A stretch of 54,402 nucleotides of DNA from Oscillospiraceae bacterium (GTDB lineage Bacteria > Bacillota > Clostridia > Oscillospirales > SIG627), in the NCBI GenBank assembly GCA_015065085.1, contig SVQW01000018.1, forward strand, positions 1-54,402, given 5' to 3'. The position numbers were made by a program, and so were the translations under genes. Below are positions 1-9,461 of this stretch, one piece after another. How positions within the stretch are numbered: the first letter of the stretch is position 1; each line of letters opens with the position of its first letter. Under the pieces are notes generated by a model that saw only the letters and a program-made list of their open reading frames with translations, was not told where the DNA came from and ran no database searches.

Positions 1-46
1 ACTACCCGGAAAAGAGCTTTGTTTTCTCTTCTTCGGGTAGTTTTGT
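1..46 (+). terminator. Hairpin, probable terminator of a gene left of the window
   Basis: The outer stem ACTACCCG pairs with CGGGTAGT, and an inner AAGAG/CTCTT stem sits between them. Only TTTTG follows, so termination would be weak. A second hairpin (GAAATTTG/CAAATTTC, 66-86) lies just inside. The upstream gene is outside the window, so the direction is inferred. Confidence 0.45.
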
Positions 47-139
47 CGTATACTGTTGCAAGCAGGAAATTTGTGTGCCAAATTTCGTTTATATTAAAGA
101 TAACTGTCCTTAGCAACCCTGCTCTTTCTCCTGCATTTT

Positions 140-574
140 TTAACGTTTTCTTGTACTCACAAACACTCTGAGAAGCATTGGCGGAAGGGCGATGGCAAAC
201 GCCATTACCCCGGCGCATGCAAGGGTCTCAACGCATTTTGCAAGCCCCGCGGCAGTGTCGCCGTTAACAAAAAAGCGCATGGTATGATAAAGCCCAACTC
301 CGGGGACAAGGGGTATAACACCGGGTGTTATATAAATGAGCGCCGGCATTTTCCTTATGCGCGCCAGTATTTCGGCACAAACACTGATAAAAAGCGTACC
401 GAAAAAATATCCGAACATAAGAGAAATGTTCTCACAGCATATGTCATACACCACATAGCTCAGTCCGCCTATAATGCTTGAAGCGGCTATGGCTTTTACG
501 GGAGTTCTGAAAAGAATTGCAAAAAACAGCGTTGCCATGGAGCAAATAAAGAAATCGTAAATAAGCTCTATCAT
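140..574 (-). CDS. Threonine/serine exporter family protein, small subunit (YjjB/ThrE_2, DUF3815)
   Basis: A 144-aa integral membrane protein of four to five hydrophobic segments. The segment ALIYITPGVIPLVPGVGLYH (about residues 78-97), rich in Gly and Pro, is typical of the YjjB/DUF3815 half of split ThrE exporters, which together with a YjjP-type half move small carboxylates or amino acids out of the cell. The start codon overlaps the end of the upstream yjjP-like gene by 4 bp (ATGA), so the two are translationally coupled and should form one complex. The substrate cannot be told from sequence; succinate (as for E. coli YjjPB) or threonine/serine are possibilities. Confidence 0.85.
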   Translation of the reverse strand: MIELIYDFFICSMATLFFAILFRTPVKAIAASSIIGGLSYVVYDICCENISLMFGYFFGTLFISVCAEILARIRKMPALIYITPGVIPLVPGVGLYHTMRFFVNGDTAAGLAKCVETLACAGVMAFAIALPPMLLRVFVSTRKR

Positions 575-1383
575 AAAACTACCCCCTGCGACATGAATAT
601 TCCAAATCCTACCGCAGCGCCTGCCGCAAGGGCAATAGCCATACTCAAAGCCTCCATTACGCTGGCTGTACCGCTTACGTAGTCGCCGCTGATGGTGTCT
701 CGGATGGCATTGGTCATGGCAAGACCCGGCAAAAGGGGCATCATCGCACCGACTATCACTGCCTCAAGATTTGTTTCAAGTCCTATCGGAGTAACGGCAA
801 GCGACACAAGTATGGCTGCACCTGCGTCTACCAATCCGCCCAGAAGGTTATTTACAAAGCTGTATACCCCTGCCTTTTCAAAAAAGGACAGTATATAGCA
901 TATCAGCGCGCCTATCATGAAAGTAAGTGAAAAATCCCACACTCCGCCTCCCAACAGCAATGAGAAAAATGCCGAGGAAAATCCGGACGCCGCCACATTG
1001 ACTATGTCGCTGTTAGCAGGCGAATTTTCTATTTTGCGAAGTGCTTCTTCCGCCTGAGCCAATGTCATTGTTCCCGATGTAAGAGCGCGGGAAACGTCAT
1101 TTATACTGTTAAGCTTACTGAGATTTACACCTCTTCTTTTTATACGGAAAACGGTGCTGTAACTCTGTCCGTCTACCGACAGCGCAACCGAAAGATTGGT
1201 GCTGACGGCAGATATCTGCGCATCGTCCTCACCAAAGGCACTGCAAATACGGCAATACACATCCTCGGCACGGTTTGCACCTCCGCCGTACTGCAGAGTC
1301 ATACGCGCCGCTTCGCCTGCCGTGCGCAATATCTGTGCGGGCAATTCACCGTTGTCATACCGTGATACGCCTGAAGAAGTCAT
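571..1383 (-). CDS. Threonine/serine exporter family protein, large subunit (YjjP/ThrE, DUF1212)
   Basis: About 270 aa when started at the ATG at 1383. That start has AAAGGAA 11 nt upstream, and the longer frame to 1557 runs through a structured repeat, so it was rejected. The N-terminal third is soluble (about 1-125); the rest holds several hydrophobic helices, with GAMMPLLPGLAMTNAIRDTI in the family-typical position. It is the larger half of a split ThrE-type exporter and overlaps its partner by 4 bp. The leader upstream is a repeat region shared with another site in the window (33.64 kb). Confidence 0.85.
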   Translation of the reverse strand: MTSSGVSRYDNGELPAQILRTAGEAARMTLQYGGGANRAEDVYCRICSAFGEDDAQISAVSTNLSVALSVDGQSYSTVFRIKRRGVNLSKLNSINDVSRALTSGTMTLAQAEEALRKIENSPANSDIVNVAASGFSSAFFSLLLGGGVWDFSLTFMIGALICYILSFFEKAGVYSFVNNLLGGLVDAGAAILVSLAVTPIGLETNLEAVIVGAMMPLLPGLAMTNAIRDTISGDYVSGTASVMEALSMAIALAAGAAVGFGIFMSQGVVL

Positions 1384-1424
1384 ATTTATGAAAATTCCTT
1401 TCTTTTTTCGTAAAGAGCAAACGA

Positions 1425-1655
1425 ATTTGCAATTCACAATTGATGGAAGATTTTTCTTTGCAAAATCTATTGTTCTAATGCTTCGCGTGCATGATGTCTG
1501 TATTACGGCAGGCACGCGGATTGGCTCGGCGCCTACGCCGCAGGGTAAGCCCTGCACCCAATCCGCGTACCTATAACGCGGGAGTTTAAACTATAATTAC
1601 CACGCGAGGTACTTTCGCGAATCGGCTCGGCGCTTACGCCGCAAGCTATGTTTTA
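1425..1655. repeat. Structured intergenic repeat with three-way hairpin
   Basis: This 230-bp gap between murC and the exporter operon is full of inverted repeats. An 11-bp perfect stem (ACGCGGATTGG at 1514, CCAATCCGCGT at 1558-1568) encloses two hairpins, GGCG-CCTA-CGCC and GCAGGG-TAAG-CCCTGC. Further right are CGCGA/TCGCG and another GGCG-CTTA-CGCC hairpin. The left part (about 1423-1490: AATTTGCAATTCACAATT, then a TTTTTCTTTGCAAAAT-like hairpin and GCTTCGCG) clearly resembles 33645-33705. It is likely a dispersed repeat acting in the 3' or 5' untranslated RNA. Confidence 0.7.
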
Positions 1656-1657
1656 AA

Positions 1658-3043
1658 TCAAACCACCAGCTTATTTATGTCACCCGCGCCCATAATGAGG
1701 ATTATGTCACCCTCCCGGGCAACACTGCGCAGATATGCTCCAATCTCCTCAAAGCCGCCGAGATACAGGGCATTGGGTGTTGCATCCGCAAGCATTTTGG
1801 AATTTATTCCGTAAATATCTGCCTCGCGCGCGGAATATATGTCCGCAAAAATCACCTGATGGCACCCCGCAAAGGCTTTTGTAATATCATCAAAAAGGTC
1901 TCGTGTACGGGTATAGGTGTGGGGCTGGAACACGGCGATTACGCGGTTGGAAATAGCGCACGCCGTAGAAACAGTGGCTCTTATTTCGTCGGGATGATGG
2001 GCATAGTCGTCAATAACCACTGCACCGTTTACCACACATCTGCGTTCGAAGCGTCGGTTTACTCCCCCGAACTCCGCCATTCCCTTTTCTACTGCCGAAC
2101 GCGGTATACCGCAAACATACGCCGCACCCGCAACGGCAAGGGCGTTGGAAATATTGAATTTTCCGGGTATATTCAGCTTTGCGTGCGCATACACATCACC
2201 CGAAATACAAATATCAAATTCGGCATAGCCTTTATCGTACACAATGTTATCCGCATATATATCTGCCTCAGTTTGTGCTGAAAAGTACAGTATTTTACCT
2301 ACATTTTCACGCGCCATGAGGGAAGCCTTAACGGCATTGGCGTTATCGCCGTTAACTATTGCCACACCGTTTTTTCCGCATTTGGAAATATAATCGGCAA
2401 AGGATTCTGTCATATCATCTATATCGGAAAAATAGTCGGTATGGTCCAGTTCAACATTAAGCACCACAGCTATATTCGGGCAGAAATCCAGAAAAGCGTC
2501 CTTATATTCGCAGGCTTCGAAAATAAAGTCTCCGCCTCTTCCGACACGGTAGCTGTCCCCCATTGCCGGAAGCTGTGCGCCTATCATTATGGTAGGATCA
2601 AGAGTGGGATCGGACAAAAATATCTGGGAAAGCATACCCGTGGAGGTGGACTTCCCGTGAGTACCCGCAATACCGATACGACGGCGGTCATTTTTCATTA
2701 TTTCGCCCAAAAGCACAGGGCGGTCAATGGCGGTAATACCGTTTTCACGCGCCTTTACAAGCACATAGTGATCATCGCTGAGCGCCTTGGTATATACCAC
2801 CAGCCCCACATTTTCAAACACTATGTCCTCAAATTCATAAGCAATTTCAATGCCCATAAGCTCCATTTTTTCGGTAAGCGCGGTACGCTTCATATCATAG
2901 CCCGAAACTATATAGCCATCCCTCAGAAGCATCTGGGCAAGTGCAGACATACTTATACCACCTATGCCGGCAAAAAGTACTGTTTTTGATTTGTTAACAT
3001 TTTTAAGCGAAAATTTACAATTTAGCGACATTATTAAAACCAT
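1658..3043 (-). CDS. murC: UDP-N-acetylmuramate--L-alanine ligase MurC
   Basis: A 461-aa cytoplasmic Mur ligase that adds L-Ala to UDP-MurNAc using ATP in peptidoglycan synthesis. The N-terminal Rossmann domain has GIGGISMSALA (26-36), typical of MurC. The ATP loop is GTHGKSTSTG (127-136). The EACEY and NVELDHTDYF motifs and a C-terminal Mur ligase domain (VVIDDYAHHPDE) complete the family pattern, and the length is normal. The start could be 3043 or the Met four codons later (3031); neither has a strong ribosome site. The gene stands alone, divergent from spoVG. Confidence 0.95.
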   Translation of the reverse strand: MVLIMSLNCKFSLKNVNKSKTVLFAGIGGISMSALAQMLLRDGYIVSGYDMKRTALTEKMELMGIEIAYEFEDIVFENVGLVVYTKALSDDHYVLVKARENGITAIDRPVLLGEIMKNDRRRIGIAGTHGKSTSTGMLSQIFLSDPTLDPTIMIGAQLPAMGDSYRVGRGGDFIFEACEYKDAFLDFCPNIAVVLNVELDHTDYFSDIDDMTESFADYISKCGKNGVAIVNGDNANAVKASLMARENVGKILYFSAQTEADIYADNIVYDKGYAEFDICISGDVYAHAKLNIPGKFNISNALAVAGAAYVCGIPRSAVEKGMAEFGGVNRRFERRCVVNGAVVIDDYAHHPDEIRATVSTACAISNRVIAVFQPHTYTRTRDLFDDITKAFAGCHQVIFADIYSAREADIYGINSKMLADATPNALYLGGFEEIGAYLRSVAREGDIILIMGAGDINKLVV

Positions 3044-3138
3044 TTCTTTCTCAGTTTAGTATATAATATAAGATAGGTGTACATCGTACGTAAATTTATG
3101 TACATATGCCACAAAGTTTTTACTTTAAGGAGTTCAAA

Positions 3139-3435
3139 ATGAAAATTACCGACATCAGAATACGTAAAGTATTCGACAACGGACCTATGAAAGCGGTAGT
3201 ATCGGTCACATTTGACGACCAGTTCGCCGTCCATGACATCAAGGTAATTGACGCCGGAGGTAAAAATTTTATAGTGATGCCCAGCAGAAAGAACGCAGAC
3301 GGTACCTATCGTGACGTGGCGCATCCCATCAACGCACAATTCAGAAGCGAAATCGAGCAAGCAGTTATGAGCGTTTACAACGCACAGAGCATCGAGGAAG
3401 ATGCTTCCGACGGAACCGTCACCGCAGAGGAATAA
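3139..3435 (+). CDS. spoVG: Septation/sporulation regulator SpoVG
   Basis: A 98-aa protein starting at the ATG at 3139, nine bases after AAGGAG; the longer in-frame start at 3106 has no ribosome site. The sequence MKITDIRIRKV, the KAVVSVTFDDQFAVHDIKVI strand pair and FIVMPSRK are the SpoVG core. SpoVG is a small DNA/RNA-binding protein affecting septation, sporulation and capsule or virulence genes in Firmicutes. The C-terminal tail (EEDASDGTVTAEE) is acidic, as in many homologues. A terminator follows. Confidence 0.95.
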   Translation: MKITDIRIRKVFDNGPMKAVVSVTFDDQFAVHDIKVIDAGGKNFIVMPSRKNADGTYRDVAHPINAQFRSEIEQAVMSVYNAQSIEEDASDGTVTAEE

Positions 3436-3491
3436 CTCAACTTGTCCGCAAAAGGCGGTGCCCGCTTCTATATACGGCAGCCGCTTGCAAT

Positions 3492-3520
3492 AAGCCTTCG
3501 GTTTATCCGAGGGCTTTTTT
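3492..3520 (+). terminator. Rho-independent terminator of spoVG
   Basis: The stem AGCCTTCGG/CCGAGGGCT (one G-U pair) with loop TTTAT is followed by TTTTTT. Confidence 0.8.
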
Positions 3521-3644
3521 GGTTTTTTGAGCCTTTGTTTAAGAAAAATATTACATCTTTAATATTATACACCAAAAAATCAAATAAATCAATATGCCTT
3601 TTCAAATATTATTCATGAAAATGAAACTTTATTCAACTAAAGTA

Positions 3645-3673
3645 TTGATTTTTTTGAAAAATTATGTTACAAT
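3645..3673 (+). promoter_or_regulatory. Sigma-A promoter of the putP-type gene
   Basis: TTGATT (3645-3650) and TACAAT (3668-3673) are separated by 17 bp; the gene starts 34 bp further on after AAAGGAG. Confidence 0.65.
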
Positions 3674-3707
3674 ATGTATAATTCATATCTAAAAGGAGTT
3701 CTTTAAC

Positions 3708-5270
3708 ATGAACGGACAAATCGACATCCTGCTTTCTATGGCAGGCTATATGCTGGTAGTTATCTTTATCGGCGTATTTTTTGCAAAGCGTTCTCAGCAA
3801 AGCTCTGAGAACTACTTTCTCGGCGGTCGTTCCCTGGGTCCCTGGGTTGCGGCTATGAGTGCAGAAGCTTCCGACATGTCCGGTTGGCTTCTGATGGGTC
3901 TGCCCGGTGTTGCGTACTGGTGCGGCCTTGCTGATGCGGCATGGACCGCTATCGGTCTTGCAGTGGGTACATACGTTAACTGGCTTATCGTTTCAAGACG
4001 TTTGAGAAATTATTCTCAGGTTTCGGGCGATGCTATCACCGTTCCCGACTTTCTCAGCAATCGTTTCCACGAAAAGAAAAAGGTCATTCTGTCAATCGCT
4101 TCCATTTTCATTCTGGTGTTCTTCACCGTGTACGCGGCAAGCTGCTTTGTTACCTGCGGTAAGCTTTTTGCAGGTCTGTTCGGCACCTCGTATCACTCCA
4201 TGATGATTTTGGGCGCTATCTTCGTTCTTATCTACACCCTCATCGGCGGCTTCCTTGCGGAAAGTGCCTCCGACTTCCTGCAGGCTATCGTTATGATATG
4301 CGCTCTGGTGGGTGTACTGGTGTTCGGTACCATCAACGCAGGCGGTATCGGCGCTGTTATTGAAAACGCAAAGGCTATCCCCGGATTTCTGTCGCTGGGC
4401 GAATTGGCCAACCCCGTCACCACCGAAGGCGTTCAGAATGTTGTTGACGGCATTGCACAGTTCGGCGAGGCTAAGCCCTACGCTTGGCTGACCGCTCTTT
4501 CCATGATGGCATGGGGTCTGGGTTACTTCGGTGTTCCCCAGGTTCTTCTCAGATTTATGGCTATCAAGGAAGCAAAACAGCTTAAGTCTTCCCGTCGCAT
4601 TGCTACCGTTTGGGTTGTTATCTCTCTTGCCGCCGCTGTTATGATAGGTATTGTAGGCAGAGCGGTATTCCCCGTAAGCGAAGCTCTTTCCACCGCAAGC
4701 CTTGCGGAAAACGTATTTGCAGAGCTCGCAAGACTTCTGTTCCACCCCATTGTTGCAGGTATCGTAATGGCAGGTATTCTGGCGGCTACCATCAGCTCCT
4801 CCGACTCCTACCTTCTCATTGCCGCTTCCTCCGTTTCCAAGAACCTTTACCAGGGTATCATCAAGAAGGATGCTTCCGACAAGCAGGTTATGCGTCTGTC
4901 CAGAATCGTGCTTCTGGCTATTGCCGCTCTCGGCGTTGTCATTGCATGGGATGAAAACAGCGTTATTTTCAATGTAGTTTCCTTTGCATGGGCAGGCTTC
5001 GGTGCCACCTTCGGACCCGTCATACTGTTCTCGCTGTTCTGGAAGAGAGTAAACCGCGCGGGTGCAATTGCAGGTATGATTTCCGGTGCCGCAATGGTAT
5101 TCTTCTGGAAGCTGGTGCTCAACCCCATGGGCGGTCTTTGGGCAATCTATGAACTGCTTCCCGCGTTCATATTCTCTTGCATTGTAATCGTAATCGTATC
5201 TCTCGCAACAGCAAAGCCATCTGCCGAAATCGAAGCCGAATTCGACAAGGTTAAGGCAATGAAGGACTAA
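3708..5270 (+). CDS. putP: Sodium:solute symporter, PutP-type (sodium/proline symporter)
   Basis: A 520-aa polytopic membrane protein of the SSF family with about 13 hydrophobic segments. The early SENYFLGGRSLGPWVAAMSAEASDMSGWLLMGLPG block (about 29-63) is the hallmark of the proline-transporter branch, and the central AWGLGYFGVPQVLLRFMAIK segment matches PutP. It would import proline with Na+. AAAGGAG stands 10 bp before the ATG, a consensus promoter precedes it, and a strong bidirectional hairpin follows, so it is monocistronic. Another SSF substrate is possible. Confidence 0.9.
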   Translation: MNGQIDILLSMAGYMLVVIFIGVFFAKRSQQSSENYFLGGRSLGPWVAAMSAEASDMSGWLLMGLPGVAYWCGLADAAWTAIGLAVGTYVNWLIVSRRLRNYSQVSGDAITVPDFLSNRFHEKKKVILSIASIFILVFFTVYAASCFVTCGKLFAGLFGTSYHSMMILGAIFVLIYTLIGGFLAESASDFLQAIVMICALVGVLVFGTINAGGIGAVIENAKAIPGFLSLGELANPVTTEGVQNVVDGIAQFGEAKPYAWLTALSMMAWGLGYFGVPQVLLRFMAIKEAKQLKSSRRIATVWVVISLAAAVMIGIVGRAVFPVSEALSTASLAENVFAELARLLFHPIVAGIVMAGILAATISSSDSYLLIAASSVSKNLYQGIIKKDASDKQVMRLSRIVLLAIAALGVVIAWDENSVIFNVVSFAWAGFGATFGPVILFSLFWKRVNRAGAIAGMISGAAMVFFWKLVLNPMGGLWAIYELLPAFIFSCIVIVIVSLATAKPSAEIEAEFDKVKAMKD

Positions 5271-5287
5271 TTCCGAAAAAGATAATC

Positions 5288-5324
5288 AAGAATCCCTTTG
5301 TACTGATGTACAAAGGGATTCTTT
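5288..5324. terminator. Strong terminator hairpin after putP
   Basis: A 16-bp perfect stem (AAGAATCCCTTTGTAC, loop TGAT) followed by a short T run. It shares its core with the hairpin at 5558-5592. Confidence 0.85.
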
Positions 5325-5403
5325 CAGACTCTCGAGAAAGTCGTGATACCGCGACTTAAAAAATTATAATTCAAAAAGACGAGAATAAATAAAAAAAGAA
5401 ATT

Positions 5404-5559
5404 AACAGCAGGTGATACATCGAATATCACCTGCTGTTTGTTGCTTTTTGCCACTTCAAGCCCTACCGTACCTTTGTACGCCGACAGGCCTGAATCAGCA
5501 AAATATCCCTGACTTTTCGAAAGCCTTGCAGTGTGTCGATAGGTTTCGACACACTGCAA
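5404..5559. repeat. Two long perfect hairpins between convergent genes
   Basis: The 325-bp gap between putP and the serine hydrolase gene holds no gene. It carries a 14-bp perfect stem AACAGCAGGTGATA (5404-5417 with 5425-5438) and another, TTGCAGTGTGTCGA (5526-5539 with 5546-5559), besides the two flanking terminators. Confidence 0.7.
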
Positions 5560-5592
5560 AAATCCCCTTGTACGATGTACAAAGGGATTTTT
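5558..5592 (-). terminator. Terminator of the AraC-GH-serine hydrolase operon
   Basis: Stem AAAAATCCCCTTGTAC (one mismatch) with loop GAT. On the minus strand it lies directly after the serine hydrolase stop codon and ends in a run of T. Confidence 0.75.
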
Positions 5593-5595
5593 ATT

Positions 5596-7068
5596 TTACT
5601 CGGCAAGCTTTCCCAGGGCGCGTCCGTTGTATTCGTCAAGAAATGCCTCGGCGGTTTTTACCATAAGCACAGCCACACGATTATCCTTAAAGCTGAAGGT
5701 CATGCTCATGTTGCCGAAATATTTATCAATTATCTGGACTCTGATACGCAGTTTTTTCTCCTCGTCCCAGTCGGCACTGACAGCGCAATCGTACATATGA
5801 CCTTCAACACCGCAGGTAGCCGTCATATCGGCATATCCCGTCTGAGGAAATTTCTGAAATTCGTTGTACCCCATACCGAAGCAAAGCTTCTTTTCACCCT
5901 GGGCATTTTCATAGGTCAATATGCCTTTTTCGCCCTCAAAATCAAATTTCACGTACTTGATGCCCATGGGATTTTCGTCAAGAATGTATTTTCTGCCGTC
6001 AAGCTCCTTTTGGAAATTGCTTGAGCTGGGTTTTAAGCTGAACAGCTTAAGACCCGAAATCCGCTTTTGCAATCTTTCATATGCATCAGGGTCGTCCGCA
6101 AGCGGCTCACCCAGCTTGTTTACAATGCAGTTTGTAAGCGCGTCGGACAGAATTTTCTCCATGGCAAGAGCGTCGCCCTGAGTGTCGGAATTTATTACAA
6201 AAATAAAATCCTTACCGGGCAGACACACAGCATACTGACTACCCATACCGTTAAAGGCAAAGCCGTCCTTTACAATCCATATCTGATAGCCGTAGCCGTA
6301 GCGCATATACTCCACAAAGCCGGAGTTGTTGTTGGATATCTGCTTGGTAGTGGCAGCGGTGAGGTACTCTTCATTCATGTATCTCACACCGTCAATAGTG
6401 CCCTTATTCATGACAAAGCGGGCAAAGGCGGCAAGGTCGCGGGTGGTACACATTACCGCAGAATCTCCGAAGGAATGTCCGCCGGGACACTTAAGGCAGT
6501 AGGAATCCGCCGAAAAGCCCGCTTTAATAAGGAATTTTTCCTTAAGGTATTCAAGAAACGGCTTGCCCGTCAGCTTTTCCACGATTACGCCCAGCATAAA
6601 GGAGCCGGGGCTGTCATAGTCAAAAACCGTTCCGGGAATTTTATTATTCTGCGTGCGGAAATACACTTCACAACGGTCTTTTGTTCCGCTGGCAAACCAG
6701 TTCACACCACCGGTGCGTGCAGTTGCCATCATGAGCATATCGCGTATGGTCTGCTCGCGAAGCAGGTCGTTGGTGTTTTCGTTCTGATATTCGGGGAAAT
6801 AGTCTACCAGCTTGTCGTCAAGGCTTAAAAGCCCCTCCTCCTCGCAAAGTCCGATTGCCACACCAACAAAGGATTTTGAAACGGAATACATTCTGTGCTT
6901 GAAATCCTTGTGAAAGGGAGCATAGTAGCCCTCGGCAAAAATATCATTGCCGCGCATCATCAAAAAGCTGTGGGTGGATATACCCAGCTGCTCCAGGCGG
7001 TCAATAAAATCAATTACGCTTTGAGAAGATATACCCGCTCTTTCTGGAGTTACGGTTGAAAACATCAT
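5596..7068 (-). CDS. Serine hydrolase, class C beta-lactamase/esterase family
   Basis: A 490-aa protein without signal peptide. The beta-lactamase-type catalytic motifs are visible: SVSK (S62 to K65, SxxK) and YDS (Y151-S153, YxN/S), with a late GMGSQ at the HxG position. The family includes esterases, D-aminopeptidases and transpeptidase-like enzymes. The C-terminal third (about 340-490) looks like an added beta-rich domain. Its ATG overlaps the stop codon of the upstream glycoside hydrolase by 4 bp and has GGAGG in front, so they are translated together. A cytoplasmic sugar-ester or deacylating role in the same pathway is inference. Confidence 0.85.
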   Translation of the reverse strand: MMFSTVTPERAGISSQSVIDFIDRLEQLGISTHSFLMMRGNDIFAEGYYAPFHKDFKHRMYSVSKSFVGVAIGLCEEEGLLSLDDKLVDYFPEYQNENTNDLLREQTIRDMLMMATARTGGVNWFASGTKDRCEVYFRTQNNKIPGTVFDYDSPGSFMLGVIVEKLTGKPFLEYLKEKFLIKAGFSADSYCLKCPGGHSFGDSAVMCTTRDLAAFARFVMNKGTIDGVRYMNEEYLTAATTKQISNNNSGFVEYMRYGYGYQIWIVKDGFAFNGMGSQYAVCLPGKDFIFVINSDTQGDALAMEKILSDALTNCIVNKLGEPLADDPDAYERLQKRISGLKLFSLKPSSSNFQKELDGRKYILDENPMGIKYVKFDFEGEKGILTYENAQGEKKLCFGMGYNEFQKFPQTGYADMTATCGVEGHMYDCAVSADWDEEKKLRIRVQIIDKYFGNMSMTFSFKDNRVAVLMVKTAEAFLDEYNGRALGKLAE

Positions 7069-9455
7069 ATTGTCCTCCGTTCAATGTATTTATTTTCAGT
7101 TTTATAAATTTTCACGCTGTTCATGAGGCCGCCGGGCAAAGCATTTTTTTCTTTTTTCTTCATGTTTTCGTGGTAAGGCCCCACATCAAGCTTATTCTGA
7201 ATATTGAAAAATTCCGCGCTGTGAGTAGCATTGGCAGGAGTATCGGCAACAACTATTTTCAATTCGTCACCATCACCCGCTTGTATTTTAAGGCGGTAAG
7301 GCGGCAGTGTGGCTTCACCCTGCTTTATTCCGTTGACATAAACCTTGGCATAATGGCGAACCTCGCCCATATCCAGCATATATTCGCCGTTCTCTATGCC
7401 CTCAATGACGGCTTTATATGTAACCTCACCCGAAAAATCCTTGTCCCACTGACCGAGCGGCACGCTTTCTCCATTTTCAAAATACGTATTTACAACACCT
7501 TTGGTGGGATGAATTTCATATTTTCGGCTGATATATGAGGAGAAATCAGATATTTCCGTCACAAATTCATACTTCTCGGCTTCCACAGCATCTACGGCAC
7601 TGTCGCTGAGTAATATCACCACACCCTCGCCACACAGCATTTCAAGCTCAATATATACCTTGCCATCCGCCTTTTTGTGTGGGCAACGGAAAACCTCTCC
7701 GCTTTGAAGATTTACGGTATACGGTGTCTTTATGCTGTCAAGTGCCACACTTTCATACACACCTTCGCCGTGGGTATTACAGATAAAATATACCTCGTCC
7801 CCATCGTCCGTCACAAGCTTACGCGCAAGGGTGGTTTTGTGCGTGCGCTGTATGCACGGGCTGATTTCACTTTTGCACATTTCAAGTTTTTCTTTTACAT
7901 CGTCCGGCTCAAAGGCACCCGCAATGCCGAATACGTTTTCATAGGTCACAAATTCACCGCACAGACAACCGTTTTTAATTTCCGCGCTGCGCACAAATTC
8001 CTCATCGATTATATCAAAGCACACGCCTTTTTTCATAAGCATATGCCCCACTTGCTCAAATTCCTTTTCAGCTTTTTTGCCCCACTCACCCTTGGCACAT
8101 ATGGTGCGCTGAGGAAAATAGAGTGCAGTTTTTATTTCGCTTTTTCCGCTTTGCATTATACAGCTGAGACGGGCGGTATAGCTATTTATCTGCCCAAGGC
8201 AGTCCATGCCGGGATTTTCACCTATGAAATTTGGGCGGTACTGAAGACTTCGGGCATCACTTCGGTCATAAGAAATCACCATAAAATTAAACAGATTTAT
8301 GCCCTGCACCGCCTGGAAATTAATGATAAAACGCATTTCATCCGGCACCAGGTGCGCTCCGTATACCGCAAAGCTTTCGCTCAGGCTCACAATTTTGCCC
8401 TGCTGACGTGCGGCGCTCGAGGCGAGAAGCGGGAAAAATTCAAACCCCTCAAAACAGCATTTTCCGTCCTTAGGATAGGTTATCTGGCTCCATATGGCAT
8501 CTATTCCGGGAACATCGTACTCTCTCAGTGTCGCCAGCGTATTACCGTGACGGGTGATATATGGAAAATCTGACGTGTTATCTCCTCCGAGATGACCCAC
8601 CGACAGCATATTATGGCGATTCAGCCAATCGCGCATTGGCTTGAAGTAATTCTCACGCACCAAATCTCCGCACAGCATAATATAATCGCTGTGTGCCTGT
8701 GCACTTTTCGGGCCGTCAATGGGTTTACCTGCGATATACGGCACAAAATCCGTTATATCGTAGCCGTATTTATCATAAAACAGCTTTTCAAATCCATCAC
8801 TCCAGTTGCCCATGGAAGCCTCATCGTCAAACATCATGGTAACATCACTGCCCATCGCCTCACCGAAGCGTTTATACAGCTTTTCGTGCGTGAGGGCAAG
8901 AAAATAATCGGTGTTTTCCTTTTTTGAAATGTCGGTACGCATAGAGGTGGTGGGAGAATCGGAATCCACACATATGTACTGTGTAATTTGTGTATCATTT
9001 TCAAGAATATCGTTGTGGAAAACACGTCTTTCGCCATCAAAAGCACCGATAATTCCATCGGGAGCGTTGTACTGCTCACCTTTTTTCAGTGTTATACTTA
9101 TTTTTTTAATAGTTTTAAGGGCAAGCTCGGGATGAGCATCACGAATCTGACCGCAAACCATGCCCGACGGAAATCCCCCTTCGTTATACAGCCAGGTGTA
9201 CATGCCCTTACTTTTGGCATATTCATATGCAAAATACACCATATCCAGATATTCCGACGACATATAGTCGGGCTTTAAGAAAGTACGGCGCAGATTGGGA
9301 CGGAAATTCTGCGGCTCTCCCAAAACGTAAAAAGCACGTATTCCGTTTTGGTACATTTCGTCTATCTGGCGAGCCGTCTCCTCTTTGGTAGCGGTACTGT
9401 TCCAGAGCCAGGTATAGGCAGGATGGTACCGGACAGGTATATTCTTGAAGTCCAT
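7065..9455 (-). CDS. Large glycoside hydrolase, GH106-like (putative alpha-L-rhamnosidase superfamily)
   Basis: A 796-aa protein without signal peptide. The opening HPAYTWLWNSTATKEETARQ, the YNEGGFPSG motif (about 87-95) and MMFDDEASMGNW (about 203-214), with acidic residues at the end of a TIM-barrel strand, resemble the large GH106-like group of alpha-L-rhamnosidases and related hydrolases. The C-terminus (about 665-765) is a GH2-type jelly-roll (YVNGIKQGEATLPPYRLKI). The enzyme should be cytoplasmic and act on imported oligosaccharides. It is the middle gene of an AraC-GH-serine hydrolase operon, 6 bp after araC and overlapping the next gene. The exact family and substrate are uncertain. 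Confidence 0.7.
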   Translation of the reverse strand: MDFKNIPVRYHPAYTWLWNSTATKEETARQIDEMYQNGIRAFYVLGEPQNFRPNLRRTFLKPDYMSSEYLDMVYFAYEYAKSKGMYTWLYNEGGFPSGMVCGQIRDAHPELALKTIKKISITLKKGEQYNAPDGIIGAFDGERRVFHNDILENDTQITQYICVDSDSPTTSMRTDISKKENTDYFLALTHEKLYKRFGEAMGSDVTMMFDDEASMGNWSDGFEKLFYDKYGYDITDFVPYIAGKPIDGPKSAQAHSDYIMLCGDLVRENYFKPMRDWLNRHNMLSVGHLGGDNTSDFPYITRHGNTLATLREYDVPGIDAIWSQITYPKDGKCCFEGFEFFPLLASSAARQQGKIVSLSESFAVYGAHLVPDEMRFIINFQAVQGINLFNFMVISYDRSDARSLQYRPNFIGENPGMDCLGQINSYTARLSCIMQSGKSEIKTALYFPQRTICAKGEWGKKAEKEFEQVGHMLMKKGVCFDIIDEEFVRSAEIKNGCLCGEFVTYENVFGIAGAFEPDDVKEKLEMCKSEISPCIQRTHKTTLARKLVTDDGDEVYFICNTHGEGVYESVALDSIKTPYTVNLQSGEVFRCPHKKADGKVYIELEMLCGEGVVILLSDSAVDAVEAEKYEFVTEISDFSSYISRKYEIHPTKGVVNTYFENGESVPLGQWDKDFSGEVTYKAVIEGIENGEYMLDMGEVRHYAKVYVNGIKQGEATLPPYRLKIQAGDGDELKIVVADTPANATHSAEFFNIQNKLDVGPYHENMKKKEKNALPGGLMNSVKIYKTENKYIERRTI

Positions 9456-9461
9456 AAAAGC

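Noticed and set aside
1384..1557. N-terminal extension of the YjjP-like protein
   Set aside because: The extension is encoded by the intergenic repeat and the downstream ATG at 1383 has the ribosome site.
7677..8573. 298-codon open frame on the plus strand
   Set aside because: Antisense shadow of the large glycoside hydrolase.
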